Translations under genes and position numbers: made by a program
The notes under the pieces: generated by a model
What the model saw: only the letters and a program-made list of their open reading frames with translations
Databases searched by the model: none
What the model was told of the DNA's origin: nothing
Shown here: piece after piece, positions 54,132 through 62,180 of the stretch
Layout of the letters: the number at the start of each line of letters is the position of its first letter
How positions within the stretch are numbered: position 1 is the first letter of the stretch
Assembly: GCA_024280335.1 (NCBI GenBank)
Contig: JAJRQI010000043.1
Span: 1-62,180, forward strand
Direction: 5' to 3'
Origin: Deltaproteobacteria bacterium
Lineage (GTDB): Bacteria > Desulfobacterota > Desulfuromonadia > Desulfuromonadales > Geopsychrobacteraceae
Length of the DNA: 62,180 nt

Positions 54132-55015
54132 CGGCGCAGCACCTTTTGCCGCAGTTTCGGCAGGGTCAGCGCGGCGACCACCAGCAGGGCGGTGAGCAGG
54201 TTGAGATCGCTTGGGGTGAAGGAAAATTGTCCCAGTTTCAGGCTCAGGGCCAGAGCGATCGCCAACCGGTAGACCAGCGAACCGAGCAGTGCCGCCAGCA
54301 GCGCCCGGCCGATGGTACGACAGCCGAACAGGGTCTCGCCGACGATCACCGAGGCGAGCCCGGCGACGATGGTGCCGACCCCCATGTTGACATCGGCAGC
54401 GCCCTGGCTCTGGCAGAGCAGCGCCCCGCTGACCGCCGCCAGCCCGTTGGAGAGGCCGACGGTGAGTATGATTACCCGGTCGGTGTTGACCCCCTGACTG
54501 GTAATCATCTGCACATTGGCGCCGGTCGCCTGCATCGCCAGACCGAAAGCGGTGTGCAGCAGCCAGAGCAGAAACAGCAGGATGAAAACCGACAGCAGCG
54601 CAAACAGCAGCGGCGCGGCATTGAACATGCCGACCCCGGCGTTGATCAACGGTTCCAGGATCGTCGGTTTGCCAAGCAGGGTCATGTTCGGCCGACCCAT
54701 CACCCGCAGATTGATCGAGTAGAGGGCGATCATGGTCAGAATTGAGGCGAGCAGGTGGAGAATGCCCAGCTTGGTGTTGAGGATCCCGGTGATCATCCCG
54801 GCACAGAATCCGGCGGCCAGCGCCAGCAGCAGTGAGAGATAGGGATCCACTCCAGCGGTGATCGCAACCGCAGAAACGGCAGCCCCCAGCGGGAGACTGC
54901 CGTCAACGGTCAGATCGGGAAAATCAAGCACCCGAAAGGTCAGGTAGACGCCGAGAACCAGAAAGCCGTAGGCTAAACCCTGTTCAAGTGCGCCGATAAA
55001 GGCATAGTAAGTCAT
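54128..55015 (-). CDS. ABC transporter permease
   Basis: 295 residues with about eight or nine membrane helices; GLAYGFLVLGVYLTFRVLDFPDLTVDGSLPLGAAV is the typical start of permeases in this importer family. Sandwiched between the ATPase and the binding-protein gene. Confidence 0.92.
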   Translation of the reverse strand: MTYYAFIGALEQGLAYGFLVLGVYLTFRVLDFPDLTVDGSLPLGAAVSAVAITAGVDPYLSLLLALAAGFCAGMITGILNTKLGILHLLASILTMIALYSINLRVMGRPNMTLLGKPTILEPLINAGVGMFNAAPLLFALLSVFILLFLLWLLHTAFGLAMQATGANVQMITSQGVNTDRVIILTVGLSNGLAAVSGALLCQSQGAADVNMGVGTIVAGLASVIVGETLFGCRTIGRALLAALLGSLVYRLAIALALSLKLGQFSFTPSDLNLLTALLVVAALTLPKLRQKVLRR

Positions 55016-55033
55016 TTTCTTTCTGGTACTTTT

Positions 55034-55990
55034 CTATTCGATAATCTTGTCTGCTTTTTTCAGAATCTCTTCCGGAACCTTCACCCCCATCTTGGCGGCA
55101 GAACCGGGATTCAGGTGGATCTGGAATTCACGCAGGGTTTCCACCGGCATCTCGCCCGGCTTGGCACCCTTGAGCACCCGAGCGACCATTTCACCGGTTT
55201 GGCGACCCATCCGGTAATAATCGACCGCCAGTGCGGCAATCGCACCCCGGCCGACCGAATCGGTATCGGCGGCAAAGATCGGCAGCTTGGTCTGATAGCC
55301 GACCTGAGTGATCGCTTCAAAGGCAGAAACGACGGTGTTGTCGGTCGGGATGTAGACCGCCTCGCTGCGGCCGATCAGGCTTTTAGCAGCCTGGGATACC
55401 CCGGCCGAATTGCTGACGGTGGCTTCCTCAACCTTGATGCCGCGTTTCGCTGCTTCCCGCTTTAAAACCTTTACCAGAGTGACGGAATTTGCTTCGCCGG
55501 AATTATAGATGACGCCGAGCGTTTTGAGCTTGGGCAGAAATTCCAGGATCAGTTCCAGCTGGCGGTCGATCGGACTCATGTCGGAGGTACCGGTAACGTT
55601 GCCGCCCGGTTTCTGCAGCGATTTTACCAACCCGGCTCCGACCGGATCAGTGACCGCGGCAAAAACAATCGGAATCTCCCTGATTGCCTGGGCACAGGCC
55701 TGGGCCGTGGGGGTGGCGATACCGACCACCGCATCCGGTTGCTCGCCGAGGATCTGTTTGGCGATCAGGTTGGCCGTGGCGATATTCCCTTGGGCGATGT
55801 GGTCATGGTATTGAACCTTCAATCCCTGCGCGGCCAGTTCATCCTTGACCCCCTGACGCAGGGCATCAAGGGCCGGATGCTCGACAATCTGATTGAAAGA
55901 GACGCTGTAATCTGCCGCAAATCCGGCTTGAGCTGAAAGCAACAGGGAACACAGGCAAAGTAAGGTTATCAGCAGAGATTTCTTCATCAT
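55034..55990 (-). CDS. ABC transporter substrate-binding protein (TrpX-like)
   Basis: 318 residues with a signal peptide (LLLSAQAGFA). The ABC_sub_bind family pattern is seen: QIVEHPALDALRQGVKDELA, GIATPTAQA, VGAGLVKSLQKPGGNVTGTSDM, YIPTDNTVVSAFEAI and GAIAALAVDYYRMGRQTGEM. Members of this family import tryptophan or related aromatic compounds; the ligand here is not certain. Confidence 0.9.
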   Translation of the reverse strand: MMKKSLLITLLCLCSLLLSAQAGFAADYSVSFNQIVEHPALDALRQGVKDELAAQGLKVQYHDHIAQGNIATANLIAKQILGEQPDAVVGIATPTAQACAQAIREIPIVFAAVTDPVGAGLVKSLQKPGGNVTGTSDMSPIDRQLELILEFLPKLKTLGVIYNSGEANSVTLVKVLKREAAKRGIKVEEATVSNSAGVSQAAKSLIGRSEAVYIPTDNTVVSAFEAITQVGYQTKLPIFAADTDSVGRGAIAALAVDYYRMGRQTGEMVARVLKGAKPGEMPVETLREFQIHLNPGSAAKMGVKVPEEILKKADKIIE

Positions 55991-56110
55991 CGCTCCAGTT
56001 ATTTAAAGTCAGATATTCAGGGGATGGGATCGGCAAGCCGACAATTTACCGCCGAGCCTGCCGAAGGTCAAGTAACAGTCGCCGCTTGATCGAAGCAGTT
56101 GTCCAGTTCG

Positions 56111-56965
56111 TTACAGATCGGCAGACTCTGCCGCCCCTTCCGTAATCGCCTCGGCGGCCAGAGTAAGTACCGCGTCCTGCGGAAGCCAAGAATAGGTCTT
56201 GGCGACAAAACCGTTGGCGTGGATAAAACGGACATCGGGATTGTCCGCCAGCAAGCGGAAATCGACCTGCCGGTTATCTCCCAGCCGCAACAACTCCCAG
56301 CCCGCCCCGCGAACCGAGGGGGTAATGCTCATCACGACACGCTTGTCGTTGAGAAAGGTCAGGTAGCGATCCATCGAGAGTTTCGGGTTGTCGTCGATGG
56401 TGCTGATGATCACCTTGAACTGTTTGACGGGAACGATCCTGGCCTCTTTCTTAAGCCGTTCCAGTCGTTGCCGCTTTTGCTCAAGCATCACAATCAGATC
56501 CTGACCGAGTTCCTTCATCAGATCATAAAGGATGTCCTGTCGACCGAGAACGCTGAGGTCGGAAAAGCGCGCCAGAATGTAGCCGTCAATCGGCGAAGAT
56601 GCGGCAAACAGAATACTGGTGTCGACGCCCAGATGCTCGGCGGTGCGGTGCGGTCCGCGAACGTCCATCATACTCATGTGCGGATACCACTCGAACATCG
56701 ACATCGCGGAATCGTGATAGCCCAGATGCTGCATGACCAGATGGAAAGCGCACGGCAGGGACGAATCCTGATGATGGTCAAAGTTGTGCCGTGCCGGTTC
56801 GTGCTCCATCCCGACATCGACCACGTAGGTGTGCGGATCGGCAAGATCTTCGTCGGTTGCCTCGCGGCGGAAGACATCAGCGTGACCAAGCGTTGAGAGC
56901 AGAACACAGACCGACAGAAAGTCATCTTTATGCGCACTTCCCGGATGGGCGACAATCTTGTACAT
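56111..56965 (-). CDS. MYG1-like DHH-type metal-dependent hydrolase
   Basis: 284 residues from ATG 56965, AGGAAATGCACC upstream. The metal site is HPGSAHKDDFLS, YVVDVGMEHEP and NFDHHQDSS, the DHH-like motif of MYG1/UPF0160 proteins. Eukaryotic MYG1 is a 3'-5' RNA exonuclease; the bacterial role is not known. Confidence 0.8.
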   Translation of the reverse strand: MYKIVAHPGSAHKDDFLSVCVLLSTLGHADVFRREATDEDLADPHTYVVDVGMEHEPARHNFDHHQDSSLPCAFHLVMQHLGYHDSAMSMFEWYPHMSMMDVRGPHRTAEHLGVDTSILFAASSPIDGYILARFSDLSVLGRQDILYDLMKELGQDLIVMLEQKRQRLERLKKEARIVPVKQFKVIISTIDDNPKLSMDRYLTFLNDKRVVMSITPSVRGAGWELLRLGDNRQVDFRLLADNPDVRFIHANGFVAKTYSWLPQDAVLTLAAEAITEGAAESADL

Positions 56966-57064
56966 GGTGCATTTCCTTTTTACCTGATTAACCTGCAACT
57001 CCTGAGTCAGAAGTTTAACAGGTCTGGATAAAAACCGGCAGAGGAATAATCCTCTGCCGTACGT

Positions 57065-57484
57065 TCAGTCAGTAGTAACCGCCGATGAGCCGAGCTCTTG
57101 CAGAATTCCGCATTGCTCAGCAGTGCGGGCACCGTTGCACCGCTGCCGCAGCGATCCCAGCTGAGCTTTCAGTTGTTCGAGTTCGCTGATCCGGGTGCTG
57201 ACCTGTTCGATATGTTTGTCAAGAAAGGCACTGACCGCGGTGCAGTCATCTTGCGGCGTATCGCGCACCTGCAGCAGCCGCCTGATTTCATCCAGGGTCA
57301 TATCGAAGGAACGACAACGACGCACGAAAAGCAGGCGCTCGACATGCCTTTTAGCGTACTGGCGATAGTTGCCGACAGTGCGCGGTGGTGGTGGCAGAAT
57401 CCCCTCTTTTTCATAAAAACGGATCGTTTCCACCGAACAGCGGACTTGTCTGGCCAGTTCGCCGATCTTCATATTCTCTTTCAC
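57065..57484 (-). CDS. MerR-family heavy-metal regulator (PbrR/CadR type)
   Basis: 139 residues from GTG 57484 (AAGGAG upstream). MerR helix-turn-helix: MKIGELARQVRCSVETIRFYEKEGIL. Cysteines at 81, 116 and 125 have the 35/9 spacing of PbrR, and there is no CC or His of ZntR. Divergent to the P-type ATPase, and likely to activate it on Pb(II) or Cd(II). Confidence 0.88.
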   Translation of the reverse strand: MKENMKIGELARQVRCSVETIRFYEKEGILPPPPRTVGNYRQYAKRHVERLLFVRRCRSFDMTLDEIRRLLQVRDTPQDDCTAVSAFLDKHIEQVSTRISELEQLKAQLGSLRQRCNGARTAEQCGILQELGSSAVTTD

Positions 57485-57515
57485 GGTTTAATTCTCCTTC
57501 TGGACGCAAACAGCC

Positions 57516-57560
57516 TTGACCCTATAGTAACTTCATGGTGCCTGATAAACAAGAAGGCTA
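57516..57560 (+). promoter_or_regulatory. MerR-type promoter/operator of the metal ATPase
   Basis: TTGACC starting at 57516 is followed by CCTATAGTAACTTCATGGTG, close to the MerR-family operator (CCTATAGTggcTACAGGG), with a weak -10 near 57543. The overlong spacer suits MerR-type twisting activation. Confidence 0.6.
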
Positions 57561-57590
57561 TAATGCAGAAATAATGAACAGGAGCTGCTG

Positions 57591-59981
57591 ATGAGTGAAT
57601 GTGCAAGCAAGAGCTGTGGTTGTTCGGGCAAGACAACGGCCACGACCGAAACAGAAGCTGCGATCGAGAAGCAGGTCGTTTTTCGGATCGAGGACATGGA
57701 CTGTCCTACCGAAGAAGCGTTGATCCGCGACAAGCTTGCACCGCTGCCCGGGGTGCTGGCGCTGGAATTCAACCTGCTGCAGCGCACCCTCAGCGTGAGC
57801 CATAAACTGCCCTCCCCAGAACTGCTGGAGACCACGTTGTCCGCCATCGGCATGCAGGCGGTACGTCAAGCTGCGTCGTCGGCAAGCCGGATCACGGAGT
57901 TGTTCATCACCGGGATGGATTGTCCGACCGAGGAAGGGCTCATCCGGCGCAAGCTGGCCGGGATGAGCGGTGTGCTGAACCTCGATTTCAATCTGGTGCA
58001 GCGCAAGCTGACTCTCGACCACAACCCTGAAGCTTTACCTGAAATCCTCAAGGCGCTGAAGTCGCTCGATCTTGAAGCGCAGGTCATTGACGAGACAACC
58101 AACGAAAAGGCTCTGCCGGAGCCGACCAAAACCAACTGGTGGCCGATGGTCGTCTCCGGCAGCTCGGCCGTCGGCGCTGAAGCGGTGCATTGGTTCAACG
58201 GCGGTTTCCACTGGACGGTTGCCGTTCTGGCGTTGCTGGCGATTATCAGCGGCGGGCTGCCGACCTACAAAAAGGGCCTTATCGCCCTGCGTAATTTCAA
58301 CCTCAACATGAACGCCCTGATGTCGATCGCGGTGACCGGTGCGATGCTGATCGGCCAGTGGCCGGAAGCGGCGATGGTCATGTTCCTGTTTGCGCTGGCC
58401 GAGATCATCGAAGCAAAATCGCTCGACCGGGCGCGCAATGCTATTCGCGGACTGATGGATCTTGCGCCGGAAAGCGCAACCGTGCGTCAGCCGGACAGCA
58501 GCTGGGCAGACGTACCGGCCGCAGAGGTGCCGCTGGAGGCTCTGGTGCGGGTCAGGCCGGGCGAACGGATTGCGCTGGACGGCGAGATCGTTTCGGGCAG
58601 CTCGACGGTCAATCAGGCGCCGATCACCGGTGAGAGTCTGCCGGTGGAAAAGACGCTGAATGACCCGGTGTTTGCTGGCACCATCAATGAATCCGGCTCC
58701 TTCGAGTACCGGGTGACCGCGCTGGCCAACAACAGTACCCTGGCACGCATTATCCATGCGGTGGAAGCCGCTCAGGGCAGCCGCGCTCCGACCCAGCGTT
58801 TTGTTGATCATTTTGCCAGAATTTATACGCCGGTGGTCATCATCGTTGCACTGAGCATGGCACTGATCCCGCCGCTCGCCTTCGGCACGGACTGGCTTGA
58901 ATGGATCTATCGGGCGCTGGTTCTGCTGGTAGTCGCCTGCCCCTGTGCCCTGGTTATTTCCACCCCGGTGACCATCGTCAGCGGACTGGCGACGGCGGCT
59001 CGCAAGGGGATTCTCATCAAGGGCGGGGTCTATCTTGAAGCGGGCTGCAAGCTCGCGGTACTTGCGCTCGACAAGACCGGAACCCTGACCCACGGCAAGC
59101 CGGAGCAGACCGACTTTGTCAGTCTTGTCGATAATGCTCAGCAGGTTCAGCGGCTGGCGGTCAGCCTGGCAACCCGCTCCGACCACCCGGTTTCACAGGC
59201 GATCGCCCGCAGCGCAGCGGAAAAGGGGCTGAAAATAGCGGAGCTGACCGATTTTGCCGCAATCCCCGGTCGCGGCGTGCGCGGCACCATCGCGGCGCAG
59301 CGCTACCATCTGGGCAATCAGCGCCTGATCGGTGAACTCGACCTGCTGACAGCTGCGTTGGAAGAACAACTCGACAAACTGGAACGCCAGGGCAAATCGG
59401 CGGTGCTGCTGGCCACGGCAGACGAGGTGCTAGGGATTTTCGCCGTCGCCGATACCGTCAAGCCGAACAGTCGCCAGGCGGTGGCTGAACTGCACGCACT
59501 GGGCGTCAGAACCATCATGCTGAGCGGCGACAATCAACACACTGCCGAAGCGATCGCGCAGCAGGTCGGTATCGACGAAGCGCGCGGCAACCAGTTGCCG
59601 GAAGACAAACTGGCAACCGTCGAAGCGTTGCTCGAACAGATCGGTACCGTCGGCATGGTCGGTGACGGCATCAATGACGCGCCGGCGCTGGCGCGTGCCG
59701 ATATCGGCTTCGCCATGGGGGCAGCCGGAACCGACACCGCCATCGAGACCGCCGACGTCGCGCTGATGGACGACGACCTGCGCAAGCTGCCGACCTTTGT
59801 CCGCCTGTCACGCGCCACCGCCGCCATCCTCAGCCAGAACATCACCTTCGCCCTGGGGGTCAAGCTGGTCTTTATCATCCTGACCTTCGCCGGCCATGCA
59901 ACCATGTGGATGGCGGTCTTCGCCGATATGGGTGCGAGCCTGCTGGTGGTCTTCAACGGGCTGCGCCTGCTGCGTAAATGA
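57591..59981 (+). CDS. heavy-metal P1B-type ATPase (Zn/Cd/Pb efflux)
   Basis: 796 residues. N-terminal Cys-rich CASKSCGCSG, then two metal-binding HMA domains (MDCPTEEALIRDKL and MDCPTEEGLIRRKL), the metal-channel motif CPC (450-452, ACPCALVIST), phosphorylation site D494 (LDKTGTLTHG) and GDGINDAPAL. This is the ZntA/CadA/PbrA group. Exports divalent soft metals from the cytoplasm. Confidence 0.94.
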   Translation: MSECASKSCGCSGKTTATTETEAAIEKQVVFRIEDMDCPTEEALIRDKLAPLPGVLALEFNLLQRTLSVSHKLPSPELLETTLSAIGMQAVRQAASSASRITELFITGMDCPTEEGLIRRKLAGMSGVLNLDFNLVQRKLTLDHNPEALPEILKALKSLDLEAQVIDETTNEKALPEPTKTNWWPMVVSGSSAVGAEAVHWFNGGFHWTVAVLALLAIISGGLPTYKKGLIALRNFNLNMNALMSIAVTGAMLIGQWPEAAMVMFLFALAEIIEAKSLDRARNAIRGLMDLAPESATVRQPDSSWADVPAAEVPLEALVRVRPGERIALDGEIVSGSSTVNQAPITGESLPVEKTLNDPVFAGTINESGSFEYRVTALANNSTLARIIHAVEAAQGSRAPTQRFVDHFARIYTPVVIIVALSMALIPPLAFGTDWLEWIYRALVLLVVACPCALVISTPVTIVSGLATAARKGILIKGGVYLEAGCKLAVLALDKTGTLTHGKPEQTDFVSLVDNAQQVQRLAVSLATRSDHPVSQAIARSAAEKGLKIAELTDFAAIPGRGVRGTIAAQRYHLGNQRLIGELDLLTAALEEQLDKLERQGKSAVLLATADEVLGIFAVADTVKPNSRQAVAELHALGVRTIMLSGDNQHTAEAIAQQVGIDEARGNQLPEDKLATVEALLEQIGTVGMVGDGINDAPALARADIGFAMGAAGTDTAIETADVALMDDDLRKLPTFVRLSRATAAILSQNITFALGVKLVFIILTFAGHATMWMAVFADMGASLLVVFNGLRLLRK

Positions 59982-59999
59982 ACCTGACTGGGGAGAGAG

Positions 60000-60512
60000 A
60001 TGATGTCTGTTGAAACCCTTGCTACCGGCACTGCTGTTGCCTGGCGCTGGTGGACCCTGGCGATAGCGGTGGCGGCGGCCGATCAGCTCAGCAAGTTCGC
60101 TGTTTCTACGCTGATGTTCTACGGCCAGAGCATTCCGCTGAGCGGCTTTTTCAATCTGGTGCATGTCTGGAATACCGGGGCGGCGTTCAGCTTTCTCGCC
60201 GATGCGGGCGGCTGGCAACGTTACTTCTTTATTCTGATAACGCTCGGTGTGTCAATCTGCCTGGCCGTTATGCTGCACAAACCACGACGCGGGATAGAGT
60301 CGTTCGGCTACAGCCTGGTTCTCGGCGGTGCGCTCGGCAACGGCTTCGACCGGGTCGTGCGCGGCTACGTCGTCGATTCGCTCGATTTTCACTGGCAGAG
60401 CTGGCATTGGCCAGCGTTCAATCTTGCCGATTGCGGCATCGTACTCGGGGTGTTCTGTCTTTTCTGGACCACCTGCAAACCTGCTGCCGAACAGCAAACA
60501 GCAAAGTCATGA
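60000..60512 (+). CDS. lspA: signal peptidase II, operon-linked copy
   Basis: 170 residues with four membrane helices. Catalytic aspartates lie in GNGFDRVVRGYVVDSLDF and FNLADCGIVLG; VWNTGAAFSF is the conserved loop. Cleaves lipoprotein signal peptides. It follows the P-type ATPase, an arrangement also seen in lead-resistance (pbr) operons. Confidence 0.9.
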   Translation: MMSVETLATGTAVAWRWWTLAIAVAAADQLSKFAVSTLMFYGQSIPLSGFFNLVHVWNTGAAFSFLADAGGWQRYFFILITLGVSICLAVMLHKPRRGIESFGYSLVLGGALGNGFDRVVRGYVVDSLDFHWQSWHWPAFNLADCGIVLGVFCLFWTTCKPAAEQQTAKS

Positions 60513-60543
60513 CCGTTGCTACGAACAGAAAGGAAGCCAGAGG

Positions 60544-60759
60544 ATGGAGACCGGCACCGACCTGACCTTCTGGATCGCGTTTCCGCAGGGGGGGGGCGCT
60601 CTCATTCTCATCCCCCTGTGTATTACCGCTGATCCCTGCTTACGTCACCTACATGTCCGATCCTCGGTGCTATCTTGGCTTGGGCGGCCGGAACCAGCGA
60701 CGACGCCGGACAGGGGGTTGTTCTGCCGGGTGTCTATTCGGCGGGGCTGGACATCTCTT
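60544..60759 (+). pseudogene. ccdA remnant with internal deletion
   Basis: Reads TDLTFWIAF in frame 1, then after a run of nine G (60588-60596) LSFSSPCVLPLIPAYVTYMS in frame 2, then ILGAILAWAAGTSDDAG and QGVVL in frame 3 from 60660. These are the first helix-1 and the second symmetrical helix block of CcdA (cytochrome-c biogenesis thiol transporter); the middle is missing. Hence a deletion with two frame changes. The cysteine of the CVLP motif is kept but the gene cannot work. Confidence 0.75.
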
Positions 60760-60795
60760 TTCCGTCAGCCGGTTTCCGGCAACCGGCTGACGGAA
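60760..60795. terminator. hairpin downstream of cysK
   Basis: Perfect 15-base stem TTCCGTCAGCCGGTT / AACCGGCTGACGGAA with a 6-base loop. It lies 3 bases past the cysK stop; there is no clear T run. Confidence 0.7.
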
Positions 60796-60798
60796 GAA

Positions 60799-61752
60799 TC
60801 AGACGGCCCCTTCGAACAGTACGCTCGAAAGATAACGCTCGCCCGAGTCGGGTAGAATGACCACGATTTTCTTGTTCCTGAATTCAGCTTGTGCCGCCAG
60901 GCGAACGGCCACCGCCGTCGCCGCACCGCTGGAGATGCCGGAGAGGATTCCTTCCTCTTTGGCCAGGCGCCGGGCGAAGTCGATGGCTTCTTCGTTGCCG
61001 ACCTGTTCCACCCGATCGACCAGCGACAGGTCGAGGGTCTCGGGGATGAAACCGGCGCCGATCCCCTGGATCTTGTGCGGTCCGGGCTGCAGCTGCTGAC
61101 CGGCCAGTTTTTGTCTGATGACCGGGCTGTCGGCTGGCTCCACCGCCACCGAGAGGATCGGTTTTCCCTCGGCCTGTTTTATATAGCGGGAAACGCCGGT
61201 GATGGTGCCGCCGGTACCGACGCCGGAGACCAGCACGTCAATCCCGCCGTCGGTATCTTCCCAGATTTCCGGGCCGGTGGTCTGTTCGTGGATCGCCGGG
61301 TTGGCCGGATTTTTGAATTGATGCAGCAACAAGTAACGTCCCGGGTCGGAGGCGGCCAGCTCCTCCGCCGCGGTGATCGCACCGGCCATCCCCTTGGCGC
61401 CGGGGGTGAGAAGGAGCTTGGCACCGAAGGCTGCCAGTACCTTGCGCCGCTCGATGCTCATGGTTTCGGGCATGGTCAGGGTCAGCGGAATCCCGCGCGC
61501 CGCCGCGACGAAGGCCAGAGCGATACCGGTGTTGCCGCTGGTCGGCTCGATGATCTCCCTGCCGGGCCCGAGCAACCCCTGCTGCTCGGCATCCAGGATC
61601 ATCGAGGCACCGATGCGGCACTTGACCGAGTATGCCGGATTGCGCCCCTCGATTTTGGCCAGGACGGTGGCACCATGGGGTACGATACGGTTCAGGCGCA
61701 CCAAAGGAGTGCGACCGATGGAAAGTGAGTTATCGTTGTAAATAAGAGACAC
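60799..61752 (-). CDS. cysK: cysteine synthase A
   Basis: 317 residues from GTG 61752 (AAGGA upstream). Pyridoxal-phosphate Lys is in [12 protein letters not shown], the PLP phosphate loop in [12 protein letters not shown] and the conserved [12 protein letters not shown]. Makes L-cysteine from O-acetylserine and sulfide. Confidence 0.95.
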   Translation of the reverse strand: MSLIYNDNSLSIGRTPLVRLNRIVPHGATVLAKIEGRNPAYSVKCRIGASMILDAEQQGLLGPGREIIEPTSGNTGIALAFVAAARGIPLTLTMPETMSIERRKVLAAFGAKLLLTPGAKGMAGAITAAEELAASDPGRYLLLHQFKNPANPAIHEQTTGPEIWEDTDGGIDVLVSGVGTGGTITGVSRYIKQAEGKPILSVAVEPADSPVIRQKLAGQQLQPGPHKIQGIGAGFIPETLDLSLVDRVEQVGNEEAIDFARRLAKEEGILSGISSGAATAVAVRLAAQAEFRNKKIVVILPDSGERYLSSVLFEGAV

Positions 61753-61887
61753 AGCAGTGATTCCTTTTTAGCATGGAGTTTAAAATCAGAGGTTCCCGGA
61801 GCAACCCGGAACACTCTGTGCGGGAGGTTGCAAGTCTCTGCCTCCCGCCACAAGACTCTATGGAGTTAACCTTCCTTCGCTCCAAAT

Positions 61888-62088
61888 TTACGTAGAATAG
61901 TTCATCATCGGACACCAGTCGGTAAAGGCGCTCTGAAATAGATTGAGCCCGACAAAGGCCGTGAAATACAACCAGTAGGGGGAATGAAGTTGGGCCAGCA
62001 GAATACTGAGCATAATGAAAAATCCGGCGATCATTCTTAATAACTCAACTTTCGCACCATCATAAACGGTGCAACAACTTGATATCAC
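61888..62088 (-). CDS. DUF2892-like small membrane protein
   Basis: Up to 66 residues; start uncertain, an ATG in LLRMIAGFF is an alternative. Two membrane helices and the signature HSPYWLYFTAFVGLNLFQ, SAFTDWCPM mark the DUF2892/YgaP-type inner membrane family. It ends NYST earlier than usual, so it is slightly truncated. The frame stays open to the window edge but the upstream part does not look coding. Confidence 0.6.
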   Translation of the reverse strand: MISSCCTVYDGAKVELLRMIAGFFIMLSILLAQLHSPYWLYFTAFVGLNLFQSAFTDWCPMMNYST

Positions 62089-62180
62089 TTTGATTTTTAA
62101 AATATACAGGCCGGAAGTAGCATCGGCCGCCGTAATAGGCCAGGTATCTGCGCCATGAATTCTTCCAGCGCCTCTGCGAC

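Noticed and set aside
1-62180. CRISPR arrays, rRNA genes, phage structural genes
   Set aside because: No regularly spaced repeats, rRNA sequence or capsid/tail genes were seen.
62089-62180. Partial minus-strand frame at the right edge
   Set aside because: Several frames are open over this short stretch and none shows a recognisable family.

Overview
The window looks like the chromosome of an anaerobic, respiratory member of the Desulfuromonadales or Geobacterales (Desulfuromonadota). The clues are a periplasmic [NiFe] uptake hydrogenase, a polysulfide/thiosulfate-reductase-like molybdoenzyme operon, a DUF3373 porin, c-type cytochromes, a selenocysteine tRNA, ATP-type PEP carboxykinase and a CheC-containing chemotaxis operon. 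This is judged by family recognition only; no search was run.

Layout. 1-8.35 kb: the 3' end of nth, a membrane pseudokinase, a cold-shock gene, phoB-phoR, an acnA reading frame interrupted by one amber codon, and a small SAP-domain protein. 8.4-15.7 kb: an accessory region with a comM fragment, an orphan transposition-type ATPase, a small cysteine protein, yefM-yoeB, an intact IS66 element with an 8-bp target duplication, a 90-bp perfect direct repeat around the toxin-antitoxin and IS block, and three AT-rich lipoprotein genes with related C-terminal tails. 15.8-24.9 kb (minus strand): lolA, a chemotaxis operon (cheR, mcp, cheW, cheY, cheA, cheC), thiL and pckA. 25.1-29.6 kb (minus): hydrogenase operon hyaABCD plus a cytochrome lipoprotein. 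29.9-34.1 kb: an SDR, a YfaZ-like protein, a GntR regulator with a palindromic operator, a K+ channel and a TIM-barrel protein. 34.2-41.2 kb (minus): TorD-like chaperone, cytochrome, DUF3373 porin, Mo-enzyme, 4Fe-4S subunit and NrfD subunit. 41.2-42.5 kb: selC with a decayed transposase behind it. 42.5-53.1 kb (plus): yajQ, rimO, an apbE/NusG_II/Gx-transporter group, a nucleotidyltransferase, DUF445, an AAA-ATPase/DUF4276 pair, msrA and small genes. 53.3-57 kb (minus): a TrpXYZ-like ABC transporter and a MYG1-like protein. 57-62 kb: a PbrR/CadR-type regulator divergent from a heavy-metal P-type ATPase and lspA, a ccdA remnant, cysK and a DUF2892 protein.

How it fits together. The hydrogenase and the Mo-enzyme complex form plausible quinone-linked respiratory modules: H2 oxidation on one side, reduction of a sulfur compound or similar acceptor on the other. 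The metal cluster is a lead/cadmium/zinc efflux operon. The items most worth follow-up are the amber codon in acnA, the three lipoproteins with a shared two-cysteine tail, the 90-bp repeat arrangement, the Asp in place of a cluster cysteine in the hydrogenase small subunit, the ATPase plus DUF4276 pair, and the ccdA remnant with a nine-G run.
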